The notes: a model not told the origin generated them from the sequence alone. A DNA stretch of 51,502 nucleotides from Streptomyces sp. NRRL WC-3618 (GCF_001280005.1 NZ_LGDW01000472.1:1-51502), one strand, 5' to 3'; counted from the stretch's first letter, positions 33,538 to 43,014 are shown. Numbers and translations are program-made.

Positions 33538-33843
33538 GTGGTCATGAAGCACTACCCGCCGGAGTTCAAGGCGGACGCAGTCGCGCTGTACCGGTCCCGG
33601 CCCGGAGCGACGATCAGGCAGGTCGCCGCTGATCTGGGAGTCAACCCGGAGACGCTGCGCAACTGGGTTCGGGCGGCCGGGGCGAACCGGCCCCGGGGGC
33701 GCCGGGCGGAGATACCCGCGGAGCCGCCCACGCCGCTGCAGGCGGAGAACGCGGCCCTGCGCAAGAAGGTCCGCGAGTTGGAGGAGGAACGCGAGATCCT
33801 GCGGAAGGCGGCGAAGTATTTCGCCGGGGAGACGCGCTGGTGA
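33538..33843 (+). CDS. IS3-family transposase OrfA
   Basis: This is 101 aa from GTG 33538, or 99 from ATG 33544, which begins the conserved MKHYPPEFKADAVALY. It contains a helix-turn-helix (IRQVAADLGVNPETLRNW) and a leucine-zipper-like helix (LQAENAALRKKVRELEEER). It binds the element ends. Its TGA overlaps the GTG of orfB. Confidence 0.88.
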   Translation: MVMKHYPPEFKADAVALYRSRPGATIRQVAADLGVNPETLRNWVRAAGANRPRGRRAEIPAEPPTPLQAENAALRKKVRELEEEREILRKAAKYFAGETRW

Positions 33844-34738
33844 ACCGCTTCCAGTTCGTCGCCGACCATCAGCGCCGCTTCGGCGTGAAGCGGCTGTGCA
33901 CCATCCTCAACGTCGCCCGTTCGAGCTTCTACTACTGGCGCAACGCCGCGGCCGCGAGGGCGGCTCGCCGGGCAGCCGACGCCCAACTCGCCGCGCGGAT
34001 ACGCACGGTCCACCACAGCTCGGACGGCACCTACGGCGTTCCGAGGATCACCGCGAGCTCCGCGAGGGCGGCGAGCGGATCAATCACAAGCGTGTCGCCC
34101 GCGTCATGCAGGCCATCGGAATCGCCGGACTGCGGCTGCGCAGGAAGCACCGCACCACCATCGCGGACCCTGCCGCCGCGAAGGCAGCCGACCTCATCGG
34201 CCGTGACTTCACCGCCACGGCGGTGAACACGAAGTACGTCGGCGACATCACTTATCTTCCGCTGGCCGGCGGGAAGTTCCTGTATCTGGCCACGGTCATC
34301 GACCTCGCCTCCCGGCGCCTGGCCGGCTGGGCGATCGCCGGCCATATGCGCGCCGACCTGGTCACCGCGGCACTGGCCGCCGCCGAGCGGTGCCGCGACA
34401 GCCTCACCGGCGCCGTCATGCACACCGACCACGGAGCCCAGTACACGAGCTGGGCGTTCGCCGACGCCTGCCACCGTGCCGGCGTGATCCACAGCATGAG
34501 CGCCGTCGGCAGCTCGGCGGACAACGCGCTCGCCGAATCCTTCAACGCCACCTGCAAGCGAGAAACGCTCCAGGGCCGCGGTGCCTGGGCCGACGAGCGC
34601 GAAGCCCGCCTCGACCTGTTCCGCTGGCTGCACCGCTACAACACCCGACGCCGCCACTCAAGCCTCGGACAACGCAGCCCCATCGCCTACGAGACAGCAC
34701 TCGAAACAACATCAACTACCCTGGTCCCAGCCGCATAG
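33840..34738 (+). pseudogene. IS3-family transposase OrfB, frameshifted
   Basis: The frame starts at GTG 33840 (NRFQFVADHQRRFGVKRLC) and stays homologous through GTYGVPRIT near 34050. The homologous sequence then continues in another frame as ELREGGERINHKRVARVMQA. A single missing base near 34052-34054 explains the shift. Downstream the rve integrase core is intact: the DDE acids lie in KYVGDITYLP, MHTDHGAQY and SSADNALAESFN. Unless programmed frameshifting rescues it, the transposase is inactive. The break is far from the usual orfA/orfB shift site. Confidence 0.85.
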
Positions 34739-34748
34739 CCCGTGTCCA

Positions 34749-35125
34749 GGATTCCGGGTCAAGGCCCTGGCCCGGCGACACCGTCGGTACAGACACGGCT
34801 ACGTCGTCCCGGCCCCTGTCCGGCCCCTGAATCTTGGTATCGAGCCTCAGGGCAGTCGCCCGGACTGTGAGCGATAACCTCGATCGCCTACTCCGCCGCA
34901 GGTCCGAGGGTCTGGACCTCCCCCGAGCGCCGCCGGACTCCAAACCCGCGACCAGCGGATTCAGTCCGTTCAGGCAAAGTTGACGCGCCAACACCCATAA
35001 ATGAACGTTTCCGCAGGTCAGCGACTCAGCGCACCTTCGGTGCGCGCCGGGGGACCTGCAAATCGAAGGCGACAGCCCTACTTGGACCTTGGACGCGATC
35101 TATTTGCGCGTCAGAGACCTGCGCA
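34749..35125. other. Non-coding stretch left of copy C
   Basis: There is no gene. Bases about 34957-35015 (GCGGATTCAGTCCGTTCAGG, AAGTTGACG, ATGAACGTTTCCGCAGG) repeat the sequence left of copy B. Confidence 0.45.
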
Positions 35126-35188
35126 GGTGGGGCGGGTGGGACTCGAACCCACGGCCGACGGATTATGAGTCCATTGGGGATCTTGGCG
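35126..35188 (-). repeat. Attachment-site copy C: tRNA 3' half
   Basis: This is the third copy of the CAU tRNA 3' half. Like B it ends in ACC-TG without a full CCA. The bases after the anticodon stem differ slightly (ATTGGGGATCTTGGCG). Both flanks resemble copy B. Confidence 0.8.
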
Positions 35189-36243
35189 GCCCTTGCCGGT
35201 CAGTGCCGATTCACGCCGTCCTTGCAGGTCAGGCGTGCCGATCTATGTCAGCCCTGTGCAGTGCTTGCCGGTCTGTTCCTGTCCTTGCGGCCCCTCAATG
35301 GCCCCTGGGAGTCGATGAGTTGGACGCTCACCACAGCAGCAGTCGCGTCCGCACAGTTCAGCCGAGGAGATAGAACCCTCGCACAGCGGATTTCCCTACC
35401 GACGCAAGTATGTCTTGCACTCCCGACTGGTCGCTCCAGCGTCGAGGTCAGCAACCAGCTGCAAAGGAGGTCACGGTCGGACGGTCCGTTACTCCCTGTG
35501 TGTGGTAGCCGACGCGACGTACTCGTCAGCAACCTTCGAGGCCCCCGCGCTCCAGGTGCCCAGTCCGAGCGTCAGCCGAGCAGCCGCGACCACCGCCCCG
35601 ATCCGACTGGACGGCGACCGCTCCCGCCGCCGAACCATCACCGTTCCACCCGGCTGATCATCCGGGGCTCGGGCGAACTCCCTGTCCCCGCAATGCGGGA
35701 AACGTGACCTGGAGTTGGCCGCCTGAGCGTCTTCCCCTCGGCCGGCTTCCGCCCGGGCCTAGTGGATCACCGGGGGCCAACGCGACAACGTCAAGCCGCC
35801 GTTGAGCGCGTTCCACAACTTCGCCAACGGATGCGACACCAACAGCCCGCCGGACAGCCCGGACGCGGATGGCCCGGACGAGACTCGCTACAAGCAGTAC
35901 TGGTGGCGCGGGTCGAAGGTGACCTGGAAGTCCAACCGGCCCCACGACTGCGGGAACGAGAACATCAAGTACCAGACGCTCATCAGCGAGCCCCGACGCG
36001 GCTGCCGCCTCCAACACGGCGCCCCCGCATGCTCCACCACCGGACTGCCGCAACGGCATGGGCCTCACCGTCGCGCCCATGCCCTGCGTAAGGGCCCGTC
36101 AGGGTAAGGGGCCTGCCACTGATCCAGATGTGTACTTTAGTAGCTGATGAGGCGACATATGGCCAAATGGAGCTTTACTCACAGTTTGTGACTGTGTTTC
36201 AGTTCGGGCCCGTCTCCGTAACGCACCGCCAGGAGGGCCGAAC
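35189..36243. other. Arm-like region of copy C and a possible coding remnant
   Basis: The first about 110 bases carry CCCTTGCC, GTCCTTGCAG, TGCTTGCC and TGTCCTTGCG at positions matching the array after copy B. The rest is largely non-coding. From about 35775 to 36000 a plus-strand frame (NVKPPLSAFHNFANGCDTN, then YKQYWWRGSKVTWKS) looks like real protein with paired cysteines, but it has no proper start and its end is frayed. I do not recognise it. Confidence 0.4.
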
Positions 36244-37227
36244 ATGACCGAACCGATTCCCCCAACACACTGGCGTCCACAACTGGAGCCCTCGGCCTCT
36301 GAGGTACCGGACACCGATCACGATTTCCCGCCTCGACCCGAGGTCGTCCGGGTGTCCGAAGCCGAGCTGGCCCAGCGAGCCGACGCCCCGTCCGAACATG
36401 ACGGTTACCGTCCCGACAGCGCGCCACTGCGACCGGTGCCGCAGCTGCTGCGGCCGGAGGCCGCCAGGGCACCCCTGTGGCGCCGCGCCCCCGGGACGCA
36501 GGACGAGGTGGGTGAACCGTCCACGGTCTTCCCGCCGGACGACCGCACCGTCATCTACGACACGTCGTACCCGTGGCGGACCTGCGGCCGCGTCGCCACT
36601 CCGGGCGGCTCGGCCTCGGGCGTCATGGTGGGGCGCCGTCACCTGATCACCGCCAGCCACGCCATTCCCTGGCTGGCCGGGGGCGGGTCTGACTGGCTCA
36701 CCTTCACGCCGATGCAGTACGACACGAGCACTCCCTACGGATCCGCCTACGCCACACGCATCTACGTCTGGCAGAGCGTGAACGGATCGGACGGGATCCA
36801 GTCCAACGAGGCTGCGTTCGACTACGCGGTTTGCGTGTTGAGCAGCAACCTGGGCGATAGCACCGGCTGGATGGGCTCACGCGAGTACTCCGCCAGCTGG
36901 AACGGACAGGCTTACTGGGCGCATATCGGCTACCCAGGAGACATCGGTGCGAGCCTGCGACCGGTTTACACGACGAACGGCATCATGGACAGCACGGTGA
37001 GCGAAACCTTCGGGGGCCGCAACGCGCTGCGGATCATGCACCGCAACGACATCAAGCCCGGCCAGTCGGGCGGTCCGTACTTCGGCTGGTGGCCGGGAGA
37101 GAGCTTCCCGCGAGTGATCGCGGAGCAGAGCGCGGAAAACTGGGGCTTGGCCGGAGGCCCGAACGCCGCCGGTGGCGGGCGGTCACTGCCGGACCTGATC
37201 TCGTACGCGATCTCGACCGAACCCTGA
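36244..37227 (+). CDS. Trypsin-like serine protease without signal peptide
   Basis: This 327-aa protein follows AGGAGG. The first about 95 residues are a polar, Pro-rich domain (PIPPTHW at 4-10, PRPEVV at 30-35, LWRRAPG at 78-84). A chymotrypsin/V8-type protease domain follows, with the catalytic triad His139 (TASHAI), Asp193 (FDYAVCV) and Ser275 (GQSGGPYFGWW). There is no Sec or Tat signal, unusual for this family. A stand-alone protein encoded nearby (37253-37522) has the same N-terminal domain without the protease. The N-domain could be a propeptide, targeting or docking segment; which one is not clear. Confidence 0.85.
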   Translation: MTEPIPPTHWRPQLEPSASEVPDTDHDFPPRPEVVRVSEAELAQRADAPSEHDGYRPDSAPLRPVPQLLRPEAARAPLWRRAPGTQDEVGEPSTVFPPDDRTVIYDTSYPWRTCGRVATPGGSASGVMVGRRHLITASHAIPWLAGGGSDWLTFTPMQYDTSTPYGSAYATRIYVWQSVNGSDGIQSNEAAFDYAVCVLSSNLGDSTGWMGSREYSASWNGQAYWAHIGYPGDIGASLRPVYTTNGIMDSTVSETFGGRNALRIMHRNDIKPGQSGGPYFGWWPGESFPRVIAEQSAENWGLAGGPNAAGGGRSLPDLISYAISTEP

Positions 37228-37252
37228 CCCGCGCCGGCGCCGCCTGTGGGCA

Positions 37253-37522
37253 TCAGCCGCCCGTACCGGTCGGCTCGCCTTTGTCGTCCCGCTGACCTGC
37301 GGGGCGACGCCACAAGGGCCGCCGCTCCCCCTCCGGAGGGAGTGGTGCCGGCGCCGTCCGTGGAGGGTGGTTCTGGTCGGGACCCGGATGACCCTCGTGG
37401 CCAACGGGACCTTCGGCACCCCGGGCGGGCTCCGCTTCCGCGACCTCGACCACCACAGGACGCGGGGGGGCCTCGGAACGGACTCGCGCCTCCCACTCTG
37501 CCGGGGGAATGGGATCGGACAT
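37253..37522 (-). CDS. Small protein duplicating the N-terminal domain of the neighbouring protease
   Basis: This is 89 aa from ATG 37522 with a near-perfect AGGAGG seven bases upstream. It matches the first about 92 residues of the trypsin-like protease in order: DPIPPAEW, PRPVVVEVAEAE, PLWRRPAGQ and GEP. It then stops. The two genes converge, with 25 bp between their stop codons. The protein is Pro/Glu-rich and probably disordered. It may be an inhibitor, chaperone or second carrier of a shared targeting domain; none of these is proven. Confidence 0.65.
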   Translation of the reverse strand: MSDPIPPAEWEARVRSEAPPRPVVVEVAEAEPARGAEGPVGHEGHPGPDQNHPPRTAPAPLPPEGERRPLWRRPAGQRDDKGEPTGTGG

Positions 37523-37577
37523 CAACAACCTCCTGGCCAGATGAAAGTCCCATATCAAACACTACAGGAGGACAGGA

Positions 37578-37610
37578 GTGAGGGGGCCGACCAAGGGTCG
37601 GCCCCCTCAC
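37578..37610 (-). terminator. Strong terminator downstream of the M6 protease operon
   Basis: A perfect 15-bp stem (GTGAGGGGGCCGACC with its complement) and a 3-base loop begin 11 bases after the stop of the 37622-37927 gene. It separates that operon from the small protein gene at 37253-37522. Confidence 0.9.
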
Positions 37611-37621
37611 TGACGCACCCG

Positions 37622-37927
37622 TCACCCCGGCGGTTCGACGGCGAAGGTGCCCGGAGCAGGTCTGCTCTCGGCCATCGCCTCGCCCGAGGCCAGGCCGGCC
37701 CTCGCACGGACGGTGGCCCCCGGCACCGCGTCCGCCAGGAGCTGGCGTGGAACGGCCAGCAGCAGGCGCTGCCCTACGTTCCTCGACATCAGGTCGGCGT
37801 AGCCGACCACCGGCTCGGCGTCGAGTACGTCCACTTCCGCCCGGTCCCAGTCCGCCAGCCGCGGATGGGGCCCTTTCCTGACCAGCCTCACGGTCAGATC
37901 AGTGCGGTTGTCGATCGCCTGCACCAT
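37622..37927 (-). CDS. Small hypothetical protein co-transcribed with the M6 protease
   Basis: This is 101 aa from ATG 37927, nine bases after the protease stop. The segment VRLVRKGPHPRLADWDRAEV and a predicted strand-rich core are visible, with no cysteines, signal peptide or membrane segment. The family is not recognised. Tight coupling to the protease gene suggests a partner such as an inhibitor, chaperone or secretion adaptor; this is inference from position only. Confidence 0.6.
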   Translation of the reverse strand: MVQAIDNRTDLTVRLVRKGPHPRLADWDRAEVDVLDAEPVVGYADLMSRNVGQRLLLAVPRQLLADAVPGATVRARAGLASGEAMAESRPAPGTFAVEPPG

Positions 37928-37936
37928 GGCCGGGGG

Positions 37937-39580
37937 TCACCGGTGGTACGGGCCGTCATGACGGGGCGTGCCCTGCGCGGCGGCCGCCTTGGCGAGGGGC
38001 TGCGAGCCGCCCGTCGTACCTCTGAGCTCGGCCAGGCCTTGCTCAAGGAACACCTCGGGGCCCGCCCAGGGCACCACGGTCTCCTCCAGAGCGGTGAGCC
38101 GCTCCTGGAGCTCGTGGATCGCGTTGACCAGCCCGGGTACGGACTCCGTCTCGCGCCCGCGTCCGACCATGGCACGGACCGGCGCGCGGACAGCGCCCGC
38201 CGCCGAGACCGACACCGTGGCGGTCATCGTGGGAGCGGGTGCCGAGATGTCCGTGACGGAGACACCGGTCGCGGCACCGGCGTACGACGCGGAACTGGGT
38301 TTGCTCGACGGACTGAACGAGCTGTTGCCGGTGCTCCCGGGGTAGGGGTCCCCGTCGTCGCCGCGGTTCGTCGCCCACTCCAGGTCGCGCCGGTTGTCCG
38401 CCTGGACCAGGCCCACCTTGTAGTGGTTCTCGTTCGTGTTGTCCGGCTGACTCTCGTCGACGTGCCAGAACAGCGCGCCGGCGGCGGGCAGCGATCTGTC
38501 GTACCCGGTCTGCTGGCGGTTCTCGACGAGGAAGTACTCGTTCCCCGGCAGGCCCTCTGTCCACAGCCGGAACACCTCGAAGCCGCTCTTGACGTCGGGG
38601 ATGGACAGTGTCCCGTTGCTCGTGACGTTCACAGGCTTGGCCCAGCCCTGCTGGATCTTGCACCACGCCGACGGATGCGTCGGGATGTCACCACCGCCGC
38701 CCCATGAACCGCCGCCCATCAGGCACCAGTTGCCGACACCTTCCGACGACCAGTCGACGTCGTACAGGTCGGGGAAGCCGAACAGCAGGTGTCCCAACTC
38801 GTGTGCACAGACCCCGATTTTGGCGTCCTCGGGAATCGTGAGGTAACCGAAGATCCGGGCGCCGTCGGCGTTGTACGCGCTCGGAAGGACCCACTTGTGC
38901 GACCAGATGTCGCCTCGGTTACCGGTGGCTTCGCCCCCCGGACCGGAGTGCAGGACCATGAAGGCGTCGACCATGCCGTTGCCGTCGTTGTCGTACGGCG
39001 CGTAGTTGATCAGCGGGTCGGCGCCGACGGCGGCGTCCCGGGCCATGATCTGCGCCCGCGCCTCCCCTGTCGGGCGGCCGATGCCGTAGTTGTTGTTGGC
39101 ATACCAGGAGAGCTTCTGCGGCAGCCGGACCGGACCGATGACCTCGCCGACGATGTCCACGAGGCCGTGCGTCACCTCGCGGTAGTAGTCGCGAACGCTG
39201 CCGTTCGGGAGCTCACCGAGGGAGAAGAACAGTTTCTCGAAGTGCTCCTTGTCCTGGGTCATCGGCTTGTCCTCGAAGTCCGCCAGGACGACGACGACCC
39301 GTATCGCGCCGGTCAGCGGGGCGCGGGAGGCGGCCGCGGTGCGGATGGCCTCATGCGGTGTGCCCAGCGGGAACTCGTCGGCCGGGATGATGGTGCCATC
39401 GTCGAAGCCGAGTCGGCGCGGAGTGCCACCGAGCCGGAACGTACTGGCCACGTCCGATTCACCTCGCACCCGCTCCAGTTCCTCCAGCATCCTGCCGCGC
39501 AGTTCCGGACTGGGCGCGATGGCGCAGAACTCCGACCAGACGGCGACAGCGGAATCCCGCGCCGCAGAGAGATCAACCAT
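37937..39580 (-). CDS. M6-family (immune inhibitor A-like) zinc metalloprotease without signal peptide
   Basis: This is 547 aa from ATG 39580 after AGGAGGG. The zinc motif HELGH (His260, Glu261, His264) is followed by FGFPDLYD, the arrangement of M6 peptidases. A calcium-site-like loop (YDNDGNGMVDAF) lies at about 196-207. A conserved WCLMGGGSW segment follows, then a beta-rich C-terminal part and a short coiled coil (AIHELQERLTALEE). M6 enzymes are usually secreted virulence-type proteases. Here the N-terminus is an acidic helix with no export signal. It is followed by the small partner gene and a terminator, and is divergent from the 39926 gene. Confidence 0.88.
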   Translation of the reverse strand: MVDLSAARDSAVAVWSEFCAIAPSPELRGRMLEELERVRGESDVASTFRLGGTPRRLGFDDGTIIPADEFPLGTPHEAIRTAAASRAPLTGAIRVVVVLADFEDKPMTQDKEHFEKLFFSLGELPNGSVRDYYREVTHGLVDIVGEVIGPVRLPQKLSWYANNNYGIGRPTGEARAQIMARDAAVGADPLINYAPYDNDGNGMVDAFMVLHSGPGGEATGNRGDIWSHKWVLPSAYNADGARIFGYLTIPEDAKIGVCAHELGHLLFGFPDLYDVDWSSEGVGNWCLMGGGSWGGGGDIPTHPSAWCKIQQGWAKPVNVTSNGTLSIPDVKSGFEVFRLWTEGLPGNEYFLVENRQQTGYDRSLPAAGALFWHVDESQPDNTNENHYKVGLVQADNRRDLEWATNRGDDGDPYPGSTGNSSFSPSSKPSSASYAGAATGVSVTDISAPAPTMTATVSVSAAGAVRAPVRAMVGRGRETESVPGLVNAIHELQERLTALEETVVPWAGPEVFLEQGLAELRGTTGGSQPLAKAAAAQGTPRHDGPYHR

Positions 39581-39925
39581 GCCAAACCCTCCTAAAAGAG
39601 ATGCTCGTTTTCCCCTGAGCCAGTGACGCACGCGGGTACGAGGCTCGCCACACGATCAGCTGCGGATGCGGACCTGGACGGTCGTTGGCCGAGATGGCTT
39701 GTCATCGGCGCTTACGCCGGGCAGCGCCGGGCGGGAGTGGCATGCGCGCGGGCACTCGGTGCCGGTCGGGCCGGGTGCCTGCCGCTCGGGATTGGGCTGA
39801 TCGGGTGAATGGAATCCGTGTCGCCCGCGGAAATACGGCCGCCGGGGAGATCGGCCGCCGTTGATGGGACAGGAAACGCCCCGTCGCTGCGAGCAATTGA
39901 TGTATTGACGTGAGGAGCGGAAGCA
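39581..39925. promoter_or_regulatory. Divergent promoter region
   Basis: This 345-bp intergenic stretch lies between the M6 protease gene and the rightward small-protein genes. It should hold both promoters. An AT-richer part (about 39885-39910, GCAATTGATGTATTGACG) precedes the rightward gene. No palindrome stood out. Confidence 0.4.
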
Positions 39926-40144
39926 ATGCCAGGTAGTGAGGAATCCAACGAGTTCACGGTGACCGTGAGCCCGACCGCCGATTTCGGCGCATCGCCAGAC
40001 GGCCCCAAGAACCGGAAGTCGCTGAGCGTGGTGCACCGTCCCGGGCTGAGTGGAGCGGAGCAGGCCCTCAGCTGGTTCGAGCAGACCACGGGGGCGAAAA
40101 CCCGAGGTCCTGCCGTACGACCGCAGAGCGAGGAGAGCGACTGA
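39926..40144 (+). CDS. Small acidic hypothetical protein
   Basis: This is 72 aa from ATG 39926 with GAGGAG upstream. It is polar, with an amphipathic helix (GLSGAEQALSWFEQTTGA) and acidic ends. Its stop overlaps the start of the DUF1036-like gene (TGATG), so the two are coupled. I do not recognise the family. It could be a small chaperone or leader-like partner of the next protein. Confidence 0.6.
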   Translation: MPGSEESNEFTVTVSPTADFGASPDGPKNRKSLSVVHRPGLSGAEQALSWFEQTTGAKTRGPAVRPQSEESD

Positions 40145-40491
40145 TGCTCAAATTCATCAACCAGTACCCGCAAAAACTCGCCGTGACCATTATGTGGTAC
40201 ACCCCCAACTGCGTTGACGGGGGAAACTGGACGAAGAAAGGCTGGTGGAATCTGACTCCGGGGCAGAGCGCCATCGTCCACGGCGGTGATCTGTCGGACG
40301 TCAATCGCTACTGGTGCTACTTCGCACACGCCGAAGACGGCGCGTTCTGGGCCGGCGACGTCGCCCGGCAGGCCCCGCCTCGCGCGTTCGACTGGTGCGA
40401 GTGGACGGGCAGCACGGATTCCACTCAGATCGGCTACCGCATTCAGGACGTCGGAGACCACGACGACCTGAACATCACGCTGACTTCCTGA
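40144..40491 (+). CDS. DUF1036-like protein
   Basis: This 115-aa protein has a pattern I associate with DUF1036: an N-terminal strand (KLAVTIMWYTPNC), then KKGWWNLTPGQSAIVHGGDL, RYWCYFAHAEDGAFWAG and a C-terminal DVGDHDDLNITL. Three cysteines and many tryptophans suggest a compact beta-sandwich. No signal peptide is present, although relatives are often periplasmic or secreted. It is coupled to the 72-aa gene upstream and followed by a terminator. Function is unknown. Confidence 0.6.
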   Translation: MLKFINQYPQKLAVTIMWYTPNCVDGGNWTKKGWWNLTPGQSAIVHGGDLSDVNRYWCYFAHAEDGAFWAGDVARQAPPRAFDWCEWTGSTDSTQIGYRIQDVGDHDDLNITLTS

Positions 40492-40494
40492 ATG

Positions 40495-40530
40495 GTCGGC
40501 TCGGCCCGGATCCGGTGACGGGCCGACCCG
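40495..40530 (+). terminator. Terminator after the DUF1036-like gene
   Basis: TCGGCCCG (40501-40508) pairs with CGGGCCGA (40519-40526) around a 10-base loop, with flanking bases extending the stem. It begins a few bases past the stop codon. Confidence 0.75.
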
Positions 40531-40986
40531 GTCGGGATCGGCGCCGGCTCTGCCAGGGTGTCGTCAGGTCAGAACCCCTTGGTGGCGAAGTCCGCCGGAT
40601 GGCTCCGCCCACCGCAGGTTGCTTTCGCAGCCGGCCCAGAGGCCCCGCCGCGGCCGGGGGGGGGTGCGGTCGCTGACCGTACGGGGCGGCCGGGCCACGG
40701 CGCTGCGAGCTCGACCCCGACGGCCTGAACCGATGGGATTGACCGACTCAGCCGCGGCACAAGCCGCACAGTCGCACTGGTCCGGCTTGTCCATCGGTAG
40801 ATTCCTGGGCCCGTGGCCGCCGGTGTGCCGGCCCTTCCGGACCGCTCCCGATCGTACGAACATCGCTCCAGCGGGCGGGACCTGACCCTGAATGGCGACG
40901 TTCCGGATCACGTGAAATCCTGAGAAAGGCCATGGAGGAGTCCCATCGCGGGAACGACGCTGAAATTCGCAACGGAGATGATCCCG
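40531..40986. other. Intergenic stretch upstream of the 40987 gene
   Basis: No gene is convincing. It presumably holds the promoter of the rightward 40987-lodAB genes. A poly-G run (about 40658-40665) is present. Confidence 0.4.
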
Positions 40987-41706
40987 ATGCCGAACGTCGA
41001 GCCGAAAGCTGCCCATGGAATGCTGGTGCTGGGTGAGGAGAAGGTCTATCTGTCCCACCTGCCCATGTTCATGGACCCCCACGCCGTTCAGTACATTCTC
41101 GAAGTCACTCTGAACAGCGCGACATCTGATGCGCTGCAGATCTATACTAAAGACCGCCGGACGACGGGGGCAGCCGTCTACACGCTGGACCCCGAGCCGT
41201 TCCGCATCTCCGATCTCGTCGCCCTTGAGGGACAACAGCCCAAGCTCACCTCGTTCACCGGAACGTTGTTTCGAGGTCACTTCGAGCGGGGCGGCACTGA
41301 GATTCTCGACCCGGTGACCGTCGAGGTGCAACGCGTCATCCATTTCCGGCATTTCGACCATCACGCCTCCCGGCCCGCTGCTCTGAACTACCTGGCCTTC
41401 GGCAAGAGAAGTGAGCTCTTCCTCGCGCATTGGATCACCAAGGCACCGGACTTCGATCATCACATCGGGGTTCGGCAAGTCTCAGGTAGCGCGAGCACTG
41501 TGCTCACCGATGCCATCCTGCAGAAGGGCCCACGACTTGAGATCGCCGGAAGGGCAGATCGCCCGAACGACAGACTGCACGAGAGCGACCAAGTGACTGT
41601 GAAGTTCCTGGACGGCGGACCGGCCGACGTCGATCTCCAACTCGCGATCGGGCGGGAATTCTATGAAGAAGAAGGGGATCTGGCTACCGAGATGCACTCC
41701 CACTGA
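40987..41706 (+). CDS. Hypothetical protein, possibly in the lodAB operon
   Basis: This is 239 aa from ATG 40987, nine bases after GGAG; the in-frame ATG at 40978 is too close to that site. It contains AAHGMLVLGEEKVYLSHLPM and HAVQYILEVTL near the start, then FRGHFERGG and a VIHFRHFDHH cluster. The histidine-rich motifs could bind metal. There is no signal peptide. The family is not recognised. Removing the ISAs1 insertion would leave under 100 bp between this gene and lodA on the same strand, so I suspect it once belonged to the lod operon. Confidence 0.7.
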   Translation: MPNVEPKAAHGMLVLGEEKVYLSHLPMFMDPHAVQYILEVTLNSATSDALQIYTKDRRTTGAAVYTLDPEPFRISDLVALEGQQPKLTSFTGTLFRGHFERGGTEILDPVTVEVQRVIHFRHFDHHASRPAALNYLAFGKRSELFLAHWITKAPDFDHHIGVRQVSGSASTVLTDAILQKGPRLEIAGRADRPNDRLHESDQVTVKFLDGGPADVDLQLAIGREFYEEEGDLATEMHSH

Positions 41707-41735
41707 CACGTGGGTGTCCCGCGGCTGGTCACCGT

Positions 41736-43014
41736 CCAGGGCTGACGCAAGGTCTGGGGTTGAGATGTTTCCGCAAGTGAGCGGTCCGTGACGTGGAAGA
41801 CCGAAGCTCCGTTGAGCTGGGTGACCTCGCAAGTCGCCCTGTGCCCACGGAGCTTCGGTGAATCGTCAGTCTGCCACGTGTGTGCCCGTGAGGGAGTCGA
41901 TGTCGCTCGCGTCGGAGTGGACGTCGCTGCTGCGGCGGCTGGCCGAGGTGAGAGACCCGCGTGATCCTCGGGGTCGGTGCTTCTCGCTGGTGTCGTTACT
42001 GCTGGTCACGCTGTGCGCGACGGCGGCTGGGTTCGGCTCGTACCGGGCGATGGCGCAGTGGGCGGCGGCGGCCGGGCCGGTGGAGTTGCTGCGGCTGGGG
42101 CTGCGTCCGTGCGCCCCCTTCCAGCTGGTGCGTACGCCGAGTGGGGACACGCTGCGACGGGTCTTGCTCGCTGGTGCGACCCGCGGATCTGGAGGTGCTG
42201 CTGCGGGTGCGCGGGCTTGACCTGGAGACGGTGGCGGTGGACGGAAGGTGCTTCGCGGGTCTGGGAGCAGCGGGTCGGTCGCGGTGACGGTGATCGGTGC
42301 GATGGCGCAGGGCGGGGCGCTGGTCGCGCAGCAGCGGGTGGCGGACAAGAGCAACGAGATCCCGGCGCTGGCGCCGTTGTTGTCGGTGCTTGACCTGTAT
42401 GGGGTGGGGGTGACGGCGAAGGTGCTGGTGGAGGAGATGGGCGCGCACTTTGTGCTGGTGGTGAAGCGGAACCAGCCGGCGTTGCGGGAGGCGTGCCGGT
42501 TGATCCCGTGGAGCGAGGTGACGGCCCGGCACAAGGAGAGCGAGGTGGGTCATGGCCGGCTGGAGACGCGGGTAGTGCAGGCGGTGACGTGGACATCCCT
42601 GGCGTTTCCCCATGTCAAACAGGTTGCCCAGGTCACCCGGCACCGCACCGACCGGGCGACCGGCAAGCGGACGCGGGAGACGGTCTACCTGATCACCGAC
42701 CTGTCGGCATGCGAGGCGCCCCCGGAGACGCTCGGGCGGTACGCGAGGGGCCATTGGGGCGTGGAGAACAAGATCCACTATGTGCGGGATGTGACGTTCG
42801 GCGAGGATGCCTCGCGCATCCGCAACGGCCACGGACCGCAGAATGCCTCGACGTTGCGATCGGTGGCCATGAACTACCTCCGCACCATGGGCAGTTCCAT
42901 CGCGGACACCAAGCGCCCCGTCGCCCTGTCACCCCACAAGGCACCCCTGGACCTCTTCGGCGTACCCACCGACCTGCGGCTTTGTTGAGGAATTCGACTT
43001 TGCGTCAGCCCTGG
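41736..43014 (+). mobile_element. ISAs1-family insertion sequence, decayed
   Basis: It is bounded by 19-bp imperfect inverted repeats (CCAGGGCTGACGCAAGGTC at the left; the right end differs at one base). It is flanked by a near-identical 8-base direct repeat (GTCACCGT at 41728, GCCACCGT at 43015), which I read as an aged target duplication. The length is 1279 bp. Confidence 0.8.
41858..42988 (+). pseudogene. ISAs1-family transposase, multiply broken
   Basis: Homology starts in one frame (SLLRRLAEVRDPRDPRGRCF), moves to a second frame near 42160 (DLEVLLRVRGLDLETVAVDG) and returns near 42255 (SGSVAVTVIGAMAQGGALVA). It then runs to a normal C-terminus (GHWGVENKIHYVRDVTF, then DLFGVPTD). The segment that should read roughly ADALHTQ before HFVLVVKRNQPAL is deleted, removing part of the catalytic core. 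Two frameshifts and this deletion make it inactive. Confidence 0.85.

Larger units (their letters stand above)
33491..34748 (+). mobile_element. IS3-family insertion sequence
   Basis: The ends share TGGACAC in inverted orientation (33491-33497 and 34742-34748), giving an element of about 1258 bp, the normal size for IS3. It holds orfA and an orfB interrupted by a frameshift. I see no convincing target duplication. Confidence 0.7.

Noticed and set aside
40569..40769. A 66-aa minus-strand frame with a Gly/Ala-rich tail
   Set aside because: It has no ribosome binding site, no recognisable leader or core, and lies in an intergenic stretch with a poly-G run. I could not support it as a peptide gene.
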